Assembly (NCBI GenBank): GCA_964449325.1
Contig: CAYUYJ010000001.1
Span: 62,001-126,000 of the forward strand
Direction of reading: 5' to 3'
Length of the DNA: 64,000 bases
Source: RGIG3002 sp964449325
Lineage (GTDB): Bacteria; Bacillota; Clostridia; Lachnospirales; Lachnospiraceae
This document shows positions 45,513 through 53,977 of this stretch, one piece after another; within the stretch, counting starts at the first letter, position 1; every line of letters starts with the position of its first letter. Under the pieces are notes generated by a model, which was not told the DNA's origin, searched no databases, and was given only the letters and a program-made list of their open reading frames with translations. The position numbers and the translations under genes were made by a program.

Positions 45513-47003
45513 ATGAGTTTTTTATCACTTCACTTTGCAGCAATGGTAGCTGTATTGTTTGTTTTATATTATAAATTACCTAAACGTTTCCAGCCGGTTT
45601 TGCTGCTTTCAGGAAGCCTTTATTTTTATTACTGCTGTTCCGGTCTGCTGCTGTTTGTCATGGCAGGAACTTCTTTTGCCGCTTTTTGCTGTGGAAAGTT
45701 TCTCTATCATAATAGACACAAAACGTCCCCAAAAAGTTCTGCCGTCCATCATACCGGCCAGAAACTCATTTGCGGGTTCGCTGTTCTTCTGCTGTTGTCT
45801 CCCTTAATTTTATTAAAATACAGCGGCTTTTTACTCCGTGCGTTTTCAAACAACCAGGGGCTGACAGGGCAACTGTTGATTTGTTTCCTTTCCATAGGTC
45901 TGCCTATCGGAATTTCTTTTTATACTTTACAGTTGATTGCCTACATCATGGATATCTACCGTGGGAAATACGCTCCCGAAAACAATTTTTTCCGTTTTCT
46001 TCTGTTTACAAGCTTTTTCCCACAGATTCTGCAGGGCCCGATTCCCCGCTTTGATGTTTTAAAGGAATCACTGTTTACATCTCATGATTTTGAAGAAAAA
46101 ACCGTTACCGCCGGATTTATGAAGCTTCTTTGCGGTCTGTTTTTAAAGCTGATGATTGCCGACAAGGCAGCCCTCTTTGTGGATGCGGTATTCAACACGG
46201 AAGAACACTTTGCCGGAGCAATTTATCTGACTGCCGGTATTCTATATAGTTTTCAGCTGTATGCGGACTTTTTCTCCTGTGTTCTTCTGGCGCAAGGAAC
46301 CGCACTTTTGTTTGGCATCCGGCTTGCCGAAAACTTTGCACAGCCATATTTTGCTACCTCTATTAAGGATTTCTGGCGGCGTTGGCATATTTCCTTAAGC
46401 AGCTGGCTGCGGGATTATATATATATTCCCTTGGGTGGCAACCGGAAAGGGGCGCTTCGTACCGACTTCAATCTGCTCGCCACCTTCCTTGTAAGTGGCA
46501 TTTGGCATGGCTCCGGTTTCAAATATTTATTCTGGGGTATGATGCACGGTGGCTTCCAAATCGCAGGGAAATACACGCTTTCGATAAGGAACCGCTTTTT
46601 TTCGGCAATCAAATTTCCGACACATATCAGGCAGGTACTCCAACAGGTTGTTACCTTTTTCCTTGTCATGACTGCGTGGATTATTTTTCGTGCCAATTCC
46701 CTGAGGGATGGCCTGTCTGCACTATATTCCGTCGTTTTTGATTTCCGGTTAAGCAGTTTATTTATTTCCTTTGAATCGTTCGGACTTTCCTTGCCGGAAT
46801 TAGTTGTGCTGTTACTCTCTCTTGTGATTCTGTATCTTTACGATTACTTTGCGGAGCACGGCAAACCGCTTACCGAAAGCTTAACTGCTTTACATCCTGT
46901 AAAACAGTTTACGGCTGCACTTATTCTGCTTTTGCTCATTGCCGTATTCGGTACCTATGGCTTCGGTTATGACGCAAATGCATTTATTTACGGAGGCTTT
47001 TAA
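45513..47003 (+). CDS. MBOAT-family membrane O-acyltransferase (AlgI/DltB-like, copy 1)
   Basis: The 496-residue protein has about eleven hydrophobic segments and the MBOAT core: FPQILQGPIPRFDVL, KDFWRRWHISLSSWLRDYIY and FLVSGIWHGSGFKYLFWG, with the catalytic His in the WHG motif. MBOAT proteins carry acyl groups across the membrane to an outer SGNH partner that puts them on a glycan. The next gene, overlapping by one base (TAATG), codes such a partner. AAGGA lies eight bases before the ATG at 45513; an in-frame GTG at 45471 lies at the promoter and is rejected. Confidence 0.88.
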   Translation: MSFLSLHFAAMVAVLFVLYYKLPKRFQPVLLLSGSLYFYYCCSGLLLFVMAGTSFAAFCCGKFLYHNRHKTSPKSSAVHHTGQKLICGFAVLLLLSPLILLKYSGFLLRAFSNNQGLTGQLLICFLSIGLPIGISFYTLQLIAYIMDIYRGKYAPENNFFRFLLFTSFFPQILQGPIPRFDVLKESLFTSHDFEEKTVTAGFMKLLCGLFLKLMIADKAALFVDAVFNTEEHFAGAIYLTAGILYSFQLYADFFSCVLLAQGTALLFGIRLAENFAQPYFATSIKDFWRRWHISLSSWLRDYIYIPLGGNRKGALRTDFNLLATFLVSGIWHGSGFKYLFWGMMHGGFQIAGKYTLSIRNRFFSAIKFPTHIRQVLQQVVTFFLVMTAWIIFRANSLRDGLSALYSVVFDFRLSSLFISFESFGLSLPELVVLLLSLVILYLYDYFAEHGKPLTESLTALHPVKQFTAALILLLLIAVFGTYGFGYDANAFIYGGF

Positions 47004-48085
47004 TGATGAAAAACACAATGAAAAATCCGAAATCCTCAAACGGAATTTTTCCCTTCGGCTGTCGTATTACGGCACTCCTTTTGGTGCTTCTTACACTACT
47101 TTTTGTCCTGACGCCGGTTTTTATTCCTAAGTCTTATGGTGTCTGGGCAACGACAGCCGTTATGGATGGTTTTTATGAACTGGAAGAGGATTCCATTGAA
47201 GTGTTGTTTTTAGGCAGCAGCCAGATTATGACTGCCGTTTCTCCTATGCAGCTTTACGAAGAGACAGGAATCACCTCCTACAATCTCGGCACGGAGCAGC
47301 AAAATCTTGTTACCTCTTATTTTCTCTTAAAAGAAGCCTTGCAATATCAAAAACCAAAGGTCGTGGTTTTAGATGTTTTTTTTCTGTACCCTTATTATAG
47401 CGACTCGGCATTGAATTCCAAAGAAGAATTCGTCCGCAAGGCTTTTGACTATATGAAGTGGTCTCCGAACAAACTGGAAGCAGTCCGCACAATCTGCTCT
47501 TTGGACGACCGGCACGAACTGAAAAACTATTTCTTTCCGTTTTTGCGCTTTCATTCCCGTTGGAGCGATTTGTCCCTCTCTGACTTTACTTATCTGTTTC
47601 GTGATAAAGCCAATCCTCTTAAGGGTTTCTCCATTGCTACCGAAAAAGAAGCCTTGGATTTCCAAGGCTTCACGTTCACAGATTCCACAAAAGCAGCCGC
47701 TCCTCTAGAAACTATGGAACAATATTTTGAAAAAATTGTTTCCCTATGCGAAGAAAACAACATTTCCTTAGTATTAATTAAAACTCCACGCGGCAACGGA
47801 AGCTTTGGCGAAGACTACCACAATGGTATTCAGACCCTTGCGGACAAACACGCGCTGCCCTTCCTTGATTTTAATGAAAAATCATTGTTTGACGAAATTG
47901 CATTTGATGCCTCAGCGGATTATTTAGATGTCTCTCACGTCAACTACTACGGTGCCGAAAAAATCACCGCTTATTTGTCTGCTTATCTGAATGCTGCTTT
48001 CCCTTTGGAAGACCGCCGCAGCACTCCGGCTTACAGCAGCTGGCAAAATGACCTGCAACTATATTTGGAAATTATCCCCAAGTAA
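47003..48085 (+). CDS. Membrane-anchored SGNH/DltD-like acyl-transfer partner
   Basis: The 360-residue protein has an N-terminal anchor (about 24-45) and an outer domain with IEVLFLGSSQIMTAVSP, where GSS carries the nucleophile Ser in DltD-like proteins, and DVSHVNYYGAEK, the D-x-x-H pair of the SGNH triad, near residue 307-318. It probably takes the acyl group delivered by the preceding MBOAT protein and puts it on a glycan. Cognate partners are coupled by the one-base overlap. Its TAA ends at 48085, directly against the stop of the opposite-strand gene. Confidence 0.78.
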   Translation: MMKNTMKNPKSSNGIFPFGCRITALLLVLLTLLFVLTPVFIPKSYGVWATTAVMDGFYELEEDSIEVLFLGSSQIMTAVSPMQLYEETGITSYNLGTEQQNLVTSYFLLKEALQYQKPKVVVLDVFFLYPYYSDSALNSKEEFVRKAFDYMKWSPNKLEAVRTICSLDDRHELKNYFFPFLRFHSRWSDLSLSDFTYLFRDKANPLKGFSIATEKEALDFQGFTFTDSTKAAAPLETMEQYFEKIVSLCEENNISLVLIKTPRGNGSFGEDYHNGIQTLADKHALPFLDFNEKSLFDEIAFDASADYLDVSHVNYYGAEKITAYLSAYLNAAFPLEDRRSTPAYSSWQNDLQLYLEIIPK

Positions 48086-49489
48086 CTACTCTATATCATA
48101 CCAGCTTTCTTCCGTTCCATGTCCGGTATAGAGCATGATGACTACATCCGGTTTACTTTCTTCAATATACGCCCGAATACTGCCGCTAAATTTTTCCGGG
48201 GTAATCGCATCCAAATACTCATATTCCATGGATAAATAGGGAATCACCATTGCTGCAAAGGACTCTCTTAAAATCAGCACCTTCTTTCCCTTGTTCGGTA
48301 CCCATCCCATCTGATTCTCCAGTTGCAGCAGTGCCGGCTTTAAATACAAAAACGCTCCATAGGCATTAACATAATATTTACTCTTCCGTAAAACATTATA
48401 ATCAATCATAACATCCGCAAAGGTTCCCTGCGTAGGGATTCCATCCAATGTAGAAATTTCCAGATTGTAGCTTGTCTCAAACTCCGGTATCAGCAAATCC
48501 ATATTTTCTTTTTTCAGATTTGCCATTGTCACTGTATAACCATCACATCCCATATACCAGTTTTCCAGTGACATCACGTCATAATTATCCGGTTGTAAAT
48601 ACTCCTTGTCAAAAAGCATCCCATAATTTTGTTCCAGATAACGGGAAATCTCTGTTGCCGCCCACAAGCCTCCATATACATTCCAGTGCGTATCCCCTTT
48701 AAAAAACAGCTCATAGAAATCCATATTCTGCTCATAAATCGAATCTCTCAAATCCAGACAATCTACTTTGTTATTCTCCAGCTTTTCTATCAGGCTGTCG
48801 GCAATCAGATTGCTTTCATTTTCCCCATATTTTTCTATATATTCCACATCATATTTATTTTCCTTTACAGGCGCCTGTACATAAATAAACGGAATGTCCT
48901 TTTCCTTTAAAAATTCATCCAGATTCGTGATTTTCCCGGCAATATTCCAAATTGCTTCCTCATCCGTGGTTACGTCCTTTTTAAAAGGCGATCGTATAAT
49001 CACTCCGCCGTTTTCCGAATAGATGTAAATATTTTCCTCATCCACCATACGATTTCCCGTCACTCTGTCAACACTGCCGCTGATTGCCTGGAGCGGAATC
49101 CCAAAAGGAAGAAAATCACAGGTATAATTTTCTATGGTTGTCTGCATTGCAGAATATTTTTCGAGAAATGCCTTTCCCTTACTTTCTGCTTTTTCCAGAA
49201 TCCCTTCCCCTTGTTCCGACACCGGCATACTCTCATCCTCCGGTTGTAAACTCCGGCCCGCCTGCTCCCATGTGTGGGGATACCGACTCGCCCAGTCTAC
49301 ACCAACTTCCGTATAGCTGTTGCCCCATCCTGTCACGCATAAATCCGTAATCCAGTTTTTTATCCCTTTACGGTCAATCAGAATATTCTTTATCAAAAAC
49401 TGGGCTATCACCATAATGCTCATCGATACAATCAGTGTGCAGAAAAAGACTGTCGATATATAGGGAATTCCCTTTTTTATCTTTGCCAT
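48086..49489 (-). CDS. AlgX/AlgJ-type (DHHW) SGNH O-acetyltransferase
   Basis: The 467-residue protein has one N-terminal membrane segment (about 11-33) and an outer domain with LFFKGDTHWNVYGGLWAATE, the DTHW motif of AlgX/AlgJ/DHHW proteins that holds the catalytic Asp and His, and LILRESFAAMVIPYLS, where the Ser nucleophile sits in RESF rather than the usual (G)DSF/DSY. It should put acyl groups on a glycan together with the MBOAT protein of the gene 26 bases upstream. It is the last gene of the nonulosonate operon. Confidence 0.8.
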   Translation of the reverse strand: MAKIKKGIPYISTVFFCTLIVSMSIMVIAQFLIKNILIDRKGIKNWITDLCVTGWGNSYTEVGVDWASRYPHTWEQAGRSLQPEDESMPVSEQGEGILEKAESKGKAFLEKYSAMQTTIENYTCDFLPFGIPLQAISGSVDRVTGNRMVDEENIYIYSENGGVIIRSPFKKDVTTDEEAIWNIAGKITNLDEFLKEKDIPFIYVQAPVKENKYDVEYIEKYGENESNLIADSLIEKLENNKVDCLDLRDSIYEQNMDFYELFFKGDTHWNVYGGLWAATEISRYLEQNYGMLFDKEYLQPDNYDVMSLENWYMGCDGYTVTMANLKKENMDLLIPEFETSYNLEISTLDGIPTQGTFADVMIDYNVLRKSKYYVNAYGAFLYLKPALLQLENQMGWVPNKGKKVLILRESFAAMVIPYLSMEYEYLDAITPEKFSGSIRAYIEESKPDVVIMLYTGHGTEESWYDIE

Positions 49490-49515
49490 ACATACCTCAC
49501 TCCCTACTTATAGTG

Positions 49516-50919
49516 CTAAAAGTTAAAATATACAAACGGATTGTATGTACCTCTGAGAAGATAACTGATACTTACTAACAAAATCGCAATCTGCAAAAGT
49601 TCTTTTCCCAGCTGACACAATGTATTTTCTCCAAAACGCTCCTGTAATTTCTTCGTCCACGGCATACATCCGATAACCGAAACAAGAAGCCAAACTTTGA
49701 AATTTCCCATATAGAAAAGAAATACCTCGTCCATTCCTCCTGCTGCTCCGATTCCGAACATGTTCCCCAAATACTGTCCCGCTGCACCGATACTGTCTGC
49801 CCGGAAAATCACCCAACACACCATCACCATAAGCAAGGTATAAATATGCGCCGGTATTTTTCCGATTTTTTGTACAAATCCGGTATACTTTTCCAAGAAC
49901 AGCAGTACAAAATAAACCATTCCCCAAAGCACAAATGTCCAATTCGCACCATGCCAGATACCCGTAAGCAGCCAGACAAGAAACATATTCCGTATATGTT
50001 TTCCTTTACCAGTCCGGTTGCCGCCGAGGGGAATATACACATAATCCCGAAACCAACGGCTTAAAGAAATATGCCATCTTCTCCAAAACTCCGTTATACT
50101 GCCGGAAATGTAGGGATAATTAAAATTCTCCGAAAAATGAAATCCGAACAATCGACCCAAACCGATTGCCATATCGGAATAGCCGGAAAAATCAAAGTAA
50201 ATCTGCAAGGTATAGGCTAAAATACCAAGCCATGCCATTCCTACAGACAACGCACCTTCTCCCGAAAGTGCAAAAGCCTTATCCGCAATTGCTGCAAGCT
50301 GATTGGAAAGAATGACCTTTTTCCCCAATCCGAAAATGAACCGTCCAATCCCCTGCGTGAAATCTTCCTTCGTCTCTTTCCTGTTATCCAGCTCATCCGC
50401 TATCGTATCATACCGCACAATCGGTCCCGCAATCAGTTGGGGAAACATGGAAATATAGAGCGCCAAATCAAGCAGTCTCTTCTGCGCTGCTGTCTTCCCG
50501 TAATACACATCAAAAATGTAAGATAAAATCTGGAATGTAAAAAAGGAGATTCCAATCGGAAGTGCAATCTCCCGTATCAACAGTGAATCTCCGAAAAATA
50601 ACCGATTCACGTTCTGCATAAAAAACGTCAGATATTTAAAAATAAATAACAGCCCAATATCAAAAGCTGTTATTCCTATCATTGTCCACTTCTTTCTTTT
50701 TCCTGCAGCACTCTCTATTTTTTTGCCCGCTATCCAGTTAAACAGCACGGACAACAGCATAACAAATACAAAAACCGGTTCTCCCCACGCATAAAAAAAC
50801 AAGCTTGCCAGCAAAAGAACCATATTACGATACTTTCTGTTTTTGGTAAACGGAAGATAATAAAATATCAGTACCATTGGCAAAAACAAAAAAAGAAAAA
50901 CTGTTGATGAAAATAGCAT
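49516..50919 (-). CDS. MBOAT-family membrane O-acyltransferase (AlgI-like, copy 2)
   Basis: The 467-residue protein has about eleven hydrophobic segments and the AlgI core motifs FPQLIAGPIVRYDTI, TEFWRRWHISLSRWFRDYVYIPLGG and WLLTGIWHGANWTFVLWG with the MBOAT His. Its length and motifs match the AlgI/PatA type more tightly than copy 1 does. It pairs with the AlgX/DHHW protein encoded 26 bases downstream and lies 15 bases after the NeuA-phosphatase gene, so acylation of a nonulosonate-containing glycan is a reasonable inference. Confidence 0.9.
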   Translation of the reverse strand: MLFSSTVFLFLFLPMVLIFYYLPFTKNRKYRNMVLLLASLFFYAWGEPVFVFVMLLSVLFNWIAGKKIESAAGKRKKWTMIGITAFDIGLLFIFKYLTFFMQNVNRLFFGDSLLIREIALPIGISFFTFQILSYIFDVYYGKTAAQKRLLDLALYISMFPQLIAGPIVRYDTIADELDNRKETKEDFTQGIGRFIFGLGKKVILSNQLAAIADKAFALSGEGALSVGMAWLGILAYTLQIYFDFSGYSDMAIGLGRLFGFHFSENFNYPYISGSITEFWRRWHISLSRWFRDYVYIPLGGNRTGKGKHIRNMFLVWLLTGIWHGANWTFVLWGMVYFVLLFLEKYTGFVQKIGKIPAHIYTLLMVMVCWVIFRADSIGAAGQYLGNMFGIGAAGGMDEVFLFYMGNFKVWLLVSVIGCMPWTKKLQERFGENTLCQLGKELLQIAILLVSISYLLRGTYNPFVYFNF

Positions 50920-50934
50920 CCCCGGATGCCCTCC

Positions 50935-52131
50935 TTATTTCGCTTTCGTAAGATTTATCAGTAGCTCTGCCGCTTCCCGGACAGCACCGTCTCCGCCCTT
51001 TCTTTCTGTCACATAATCTGCCGCAAGCTTCGCTTCATTCATGGCATCTGCCACACTAAAGCTAAGCCCCACCGCTTTTAAAACCTCCACATCATTGATA
51101 TCATCACCCACATAGGCAACGTTCTTCAAGTCACAGCCGTATTTACGGCAAATTCCTTTTACGACCTCAAGCTTATTTGCAATGCCGCAGTGAACCTCCT
51201 GCATTTTTAACTTTGCTGCTCTACGGCGCACCATTTCCACATCTTCTCCGGTCACGATACCGATGATGATACCTTTTTCCCGCAGAAGCCGAAAACCCAT
51301 ACCGTCCTTGGCGTTGAATTTTTTCATTTCATCGCCCTTTTCCGTATAATACATACCGCCATCTGTCAGACAACCGTCACTGTCTGTAAGGAAAATCTTA
51401 ATTTGTGCAGCCTTTTTTTGCAGTTCGCTCGGTTTCTTTGTCACAGAATCCTCTTCCGGCACCATGCCGTTCTTTTTCATCAGGGCTTCAATAATCAGCC
51501 AGTCGCTTGGCTCATCAATTTCAAAAAAGGTATCCTCATGCATTTCCACAGCTTTCATTCTGCCGGATACACGATTCCCGCTTTTTAACAAATCTTCCCT
51601 GCGGGTAATATAAAAAGCACCGTTCTCTACAAGATAACCGTCAAACTCCTGCCTTCTCGGACGATGGAACACATCATAATTCGTAGGCCTTACATAGCCG
51701 TTTTCATCCGCTGCCCAGTGAAACCGCTTCTGTCTGACAACCGACAGTACACTGTCCGTATCCGGCTCCTCAAACAAAGCAAATCCCTTGTCCAAATCCG
51801 CCCCTGTAAGCATCGGTGAGGTTGCCTGAATCAGTACAATATTATCAAATTCCCGTTGCTTTGCAAATTCCAGCATTGCCGATTCGGTGGATGCCGTATC
51901 GGAGGCAGATTCCGCACTTCTACCAATAACCTCTGCCTTTTCCAGTGCAAAGGATTCTACTGCTTCTTTGATTTTATCACTGTCCGTTGCCACATATACT
52001 TTATCAATCTTTTCACAGTCACAGGCAGCCTTTACTGTCCAATAGACTAACGGTTTCCCACACATGGGGCGTATGTTTTTCAGTGGGATGGATTTGCTTC
52101 CCCCTCTGACCGGAATAAATGCTACGTTCAT
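50935..52131 (-). CDS. neuA: CMP-nonulosonate cytidylyltransferase fused to KdsC-like phosphatase
   Basis: Residues 1-225 are a NeuA-type cytidylyltransferase: VAFIPVRGGSKSIPLKNI (CTP loop), GKPLVYWTVKAA and QATSPMLTGADL. Residues 244-398 are a KdsC-like HAD phosphatase with IFLTDSDGCLTDGG (Asp nucleophile D250 and D252), IVTGEDVEMV and YVGDDINDVEVL. Such fusions remove a phosphate from the sugar acid and activate it with CTP, as in pathways that run through a 9-phosphate. It lies 45 bases after the NeuB-like gene. The acid could be Neu5Ac, KDN or another nonulosonate. Confidence 0.88.
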   Translation of the reverse strand: MNVAFIPVRGGSKSIPLKNIRPMCGKPLVYWTVKAACDCEKIDKVYVATDSDKIKEAVESFALEKAEVIGRSAESASDTASTESAMLEFAKQREFDNIVLIQATSPMLTGADLDKGFALFEEPDTDSVLSVVRQKRFHWAADENGYVRPTNYDVFHRPRRQEFDGYLVENGAFYITRREDLLKSGNRVSGRMKAVEMHEDTFFEIDEPSDWLIIEALMKKNGMVPEEDSVTKKPSELQKKAAQIKIFLTDSDGCLTDGGMYYTEKGDEMKKFNAKDGMGFRLLREKGIIIGIVTGEDVEMVRRRAAKLKMQEVHCGIANKLEVVKGICRKYGCDLKNVAYVGDDINDVEVLKAVGLSFSVADAMNEAKLAADYVTERKGGDGAVREAAELLINLTKAK

Positions 52132-52176
52132 CTTTCTGACCTCGGTTCCTTTTACTATCCAAAGAGTTTACTGTCT

Positions 52177-53049
52177 CTAATGCTTCCGATATTTCAATTT
52201 GTCTCTCTGCACCTGTTCAATCGGCAGGATTTCCCGTTCCTTATAGGTTAATGCCTTATAGGTGGAATTTAAGTTTCTTACCAGCTTACGCACGCCATCC
52301 GGCTCCAAAGATGCCGCATGGTCTGTCCCCTTCCAAGTTCTGTCCAAGGTATAGTGTCTTTCCACCACGGATGCACCCAGTGTATAAGCAGCCACATCAA
52401 CAGCAATCCCAAGATGGTGTCCCGAAAAGCCGATTTTCTTAACAATATCTCCGTAAGCTTCTTTTATACGCTTAATCTCTAACAGGCACACATCCTCGAA
52501 AGGGACCGGATAACCGGAGGTACAGTTAAAGATAACCAGATCTTTATTTCTTCCGTTCTTTACAAAAAGGTCAACCAAAGCCTTTTCCTCTTCATGGGTC
52601 GTCATACCGAGAGAAATCTGAATCTCGCCCTCATAATTATCACACAGCCACTGTAACATTTCATAATGATTGTTACAGGCAGACGGAATCTTAATAAATT
52701 CCGGATGTAAGGACGCGATTTCTTTTGCGGACGTTAAATCCCAGACCGATGTGGAATAGGTAATGCCGTATTCCTCACACCATTTTTTCAACTGGGCATG
52801 CTGTTCCACCGTAAACTCCAGATATTCTCTGTGCTCTCCATAGGTTTTTCCGTAAGAATTTGCCGGATTCGGATGGGGTGCATTGTACTGCTCCTCAGTC
52901 AAAAGTTCTCTATTGCACCTTTTTTGGAATTTAATGGCATCCGCTTTGCAAAATACAGCTGCCACTTCGATTAACTCTTTGGCAATATTCATATCGCCTT
53001 TATGATTGCAGCCGGCTTCGGCTATCACATATGGTTTTTCATAATTCAT
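52177..53049 (-). CDS. neuB: NeuB-family nonulosonate synthase without SAF domain
   Basis: The 290-residue protein has YVIAEAGCNHKGDMNIAKEL, AIKFQKRCNRELL, SVWDLTSAKEIA, KIPSACNNHYEML and GFSGHHLGIAVDVAAYTLGAS with ERHYTLDRTWKGTDHAASLE, all conserved in NeuB aldolase barrels, which condense phosphoenolpyruvate with a six-carbon sugar. Canonical NeuB proteins are about 340-350 residues with a C-terminal SAF (antifreeze-like) domain that caps the partner's active site; it is missing here. The ATG has GAGGA eight bases upstream and a strong promoter is at 53128-53156. Confidence 0.88.
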   Translation of the reverse strand: MNYEKPYVIAEAGCNHKGDMNIAKELIEVAAVFCKADAIKFQKRCNRELLTEEQYNAPHPNPANSYGKTYGEHREYLEFTVEQHAQLKKWCEEYGITYSTSVWDLTSAKEIASLHPEFIKIPSACNNHYEMLQWLCDNYEGEIQISLGMTTHEEEKALVDLFVKNGRNKDLVIFNCTSGYPVPFEDVCLLEIKRIKEAYGDIVKKIGFSGHHLGIAVDVAAYTLGASVVERHYTLDRTWKGTDHAASLEPDGVRKLVRNLNSTYKALTYKEREILPIEQVQRDKLKYRKH

Positions 53050-53127
53050 GCTGTTTTCCTCGTTTTCTTTCTTTGTTCACTATCTATTTTCAGAATCCTT
53101 CTTAAAACTAACTGTTACTCGTCTCAT

Positions 53128-53156
53128 ATTTTAGCAATAAACCTACACACTGTCAA
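53128..53156 (-). promoter_or_regulatory. Promoter of the nonulosonate operon
   Basis: On the minus strand a perfect -35 TTGACA (53151-53156) is 17 bases from -10 TAAAAT (53128-53133), with a TG one base before the -10 (TTGCTAAAAT, extended -10). The leader to the NeuB-like ATG at 53049 is about 70 bases. It is one of the strongest promoter matches in the window. Confidence 0.72.
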
Positions 53157-53202
53157 TGAAAGATAGGCTTTCCCTTTCAAACGCAAATCTGTATATTTAT
53201 CC

Positions 53203-53231
53203 TTTCCAAAGCAAATCTTTTTTGCTATAAT
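53203..53231 (+). promoter_or_regulatory. Promoter of the VTC-DUF4956-CotH cassette
   Basis: On the plus strand TTTCCA (53203-53208) and a consensus TATAAT (53226-53231) are separated by 17 bases, with an extended -10 (TGCTATAAT). Transcription would start near 53238, leaving about 29 bases before the ATG at 53267, which has AAGGGG upstream. It is divergent from the promoter at 53128-53156. Confidence 0.7.
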
Positions 53232-53266
53232 CTGCCTTATAAGTCTTTTTTTGAAGGGGCAGAAAA

Positions 53267-53962
53267 ATGGAACCTATGTATCGCGTAGAAGATAAATTTT
53301 CCTGCGACGAACAGGCACTGGCAATGATACAGGCAAGATTGAAATCCGTTTTACGACCGGACAGCAATCAGAAAGCAGATGACGGTTACAAAATTTCCAG
53401 TGTCTATTTCGATGATTACTATGACACACATTTGCAGGATACTGAGGACGGAACAAGACTGCGGGAAAAATACCGTATCCGTATCTATAACGATTCTTTT
53501 CAAACCATAAAACTGGAAGTGAAATACAAAAGAGACAGCCGCGTTTTCAAAAAGGCAGAAAACATTACGGTTGAACAAATGAATTGTCTGCTTGCCGGAC
53601 AGTGTATCCCTGATGAGCATCCCTCTCTTAACAGTACTGTTACCTTATTTAATCTGGCAATTTCAGAAAGAGGGCTTCGACCTAAGGTTATCGTAGAATA
53701 TGACAGGGCGGCCTATGTTTTTGATGCCGGAAATGTGCGGATTACTTTAGACAGAAATTTGCGTTCAAGCACCGATTTTGAGGGATTTGCTGCAGGCAAC
53801 AGAGCGCATTACCGGACTGTTCCCGGATTCGACCGGGTACTGGAGGTCAAATATGATGAATTTTTACCCGGTTTTATCGCAAGAATTTTAGAAACCGGAA
53901 ATATGAATCAGACAACCTATTCCAAATACCGGCTTTGCAGAGAAGCCGAACAGATAAACTAA
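53267..53962 (+). CDS. VTC-domain polyphosphate polymerase-like protein
   Basis: The 231-residue protein has the VTC domain pattern: RVEDKFSCDE at 5-14, ISSVYFDDYYDTHLQD, REKYRIRIYND, IKLEVKYKRDSRVFK and VEYDRAAYV, ending with RVLEVKYDEFLPGFI. The many conserved Lys, Arg and Glu residues line the tunnel in which VTC enzymes make polyphosphate from ATP. Bacterial copies sit beside DUF4956 and CotH genes, as here; their product is not proven to be polyphosphate in every case. No membrane segment is present, so the DUF4956 protein may anchor it. Confidence 0.85.
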   Translation: MEPMYRVEDKFSCDEQALAMIQARLKSVLRPDSNQKADDGYKISSVYFDDYYDTHLQDTEDGTRLREKYRIRIYNDSFQTIKLEVKYKRDSRVFKKAENITVEQMNCLLAGQCIPDEHPSLNSTVTLFNLAISERGLRPKVIVEYDRAAYVFDAGNVRITLDRNLRSSTDFEGFAAGNRAHYRTVPGFDRVLEVKYDEFLPGFIARILETGNMNQTTYSKYRLCREAEQIN

Positions 53963-53977
53963 AGGAGGACTAATATC

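Noticed and set aside
48060..48110. Terminator between the two convergent acylation operons
   Set aside because: I looked for inverted repeats around the abutting stop codons and found none with a T-run.
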